A stretch of 64,000 nt of DNA from Daphnia pulex (Eukaryota; Arthropoda; Branchiopoda; Diplostraca; Daphniidae). Below are positions 63,842 through 64,000 of the stretch, piece by piece (position 1 is the first letter of the stretch; each line of letters begins with the position of its first letter). The translations under genes were made by a program, and so were the position numbers. The DNA lies in contig NC_060028.1 of NCBI RefSeq assembly GCF_021134715.1, positions 8,221,482-8,285,481 of the forward strand, read 5' to 3'. The notes below the pieces were generated by a model, which was not told the DNA's origin, ran no database searches, and was given only the letters and a program-made list of their open reading frames with translations.

Positions 63842-64000
63842 GACTCATTTTTTTTCTTTTTATTTTTTGGGGTACTCGGATGATATTATTCATACGGTCC
63901 CTCGTTTCCCTTTTGGTTAATTCGAAAAACTGCTCAAGTTGTTTGTGGGTTGCCATTGTCAAAAGGAAAAACAAAAGAAATTTATTTCATTTATTTTTCT

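Larger units (their letters stand above)
57001..64000. other. Gene-free region, part 3
   Basis: As in parts 1 and 2: low-complexity, with several trinucleotide runs and no supported gene up to the window end. It could be intergenic or part of a long intron of a gene lying beyond 64 kb. Confidence 0.4.

Noticed and set aside
1-64000. tRNA, rRNA or CRISPR features
   Set aside because: No B-box with matching A-box and acceptor stem was seen; no rRNA-like or direct-repeat spacer structure is present in this eukaryotic sequence.

Overview
This is a stretch of arthropod nuclear genome, most likely from a branchiopod crustacean such as Daphnia. Genes are interrupted by many short GT-AG introns, mostly about 55-110 bp. 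Products match animal families, and the syntaxin resembles insect Syx1A. No database could be searched, so the organism is inferred. Exon coordinates below were read by hand; for most genes the summed exons give an intact frame of a length typical for the family, which is a strong internal check.

Layout. 1-3.3 kb: a complete cathepsin B gene on +. 3.3-10.9 kb: no confident protein gene, but a coding-like minus-strand segment (about 4.1-4.6 kb), a 385-bp hairpin MITE-like element (4843-5227), a possible spliced non-coding transcript (5.5-6.3 kb), and a 3.5-kb block of diverged, tandemly repeated exon-like units on the minus strand (7.0-10.5 kb). 10.96-14.9 kb: NAA25, the auxiliary subunit of the NatB N-terminal acetyltransferase, on minus, 17 exons. 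17.9-22.8 kb: syntaxin 1A on minus, with two alternative 81-bp last exons, each encoding a different membrane anchor. 24.9-26.9 kb: an FBXO47-like F-box gene on +. 27.9-34.2 kb: a 21-exon vitellogenin/clotting-protein-like large lipid transfer protein on + with a C-terminal VWD domain. 34.4-35.0 kb: an ashwin homologue on minus, head to head with glutaredoxin 3 (GLRX3/PICOT, 35.5-37.0 kb, +). 37.3-41.6 kb: three tandem FAHD2-type fumarylacetoacetate hydrolase-domain genes on minus. 42.5-44.3 kb: a two-exon gene for an unrecognised 235-residue two-segment membrane protein on minus. 44.3-64 kb: nearly 20 kb with no gene I can support, rich in pyrimidine tracts and trinucleotide microsatellites.

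The genes are mostly unrelated housekeeping or tissue genes (lysosomal protease, N-terminal acetylation, synaptic exocytosis, iron-sulfur/redox delivery, lipid transport). The one real functional cluster is the FAHD2 triplet. One copy has lost residues that are conserved at the catalytic site, and the other two show a block of near identity suggesting gene conversion. The points most worth following are the syntaxin anchor switch, the FAHD2 pseudoenzyme candidate, the repeated-exon region at 7-10.5 kb and the orphan membrane protein.
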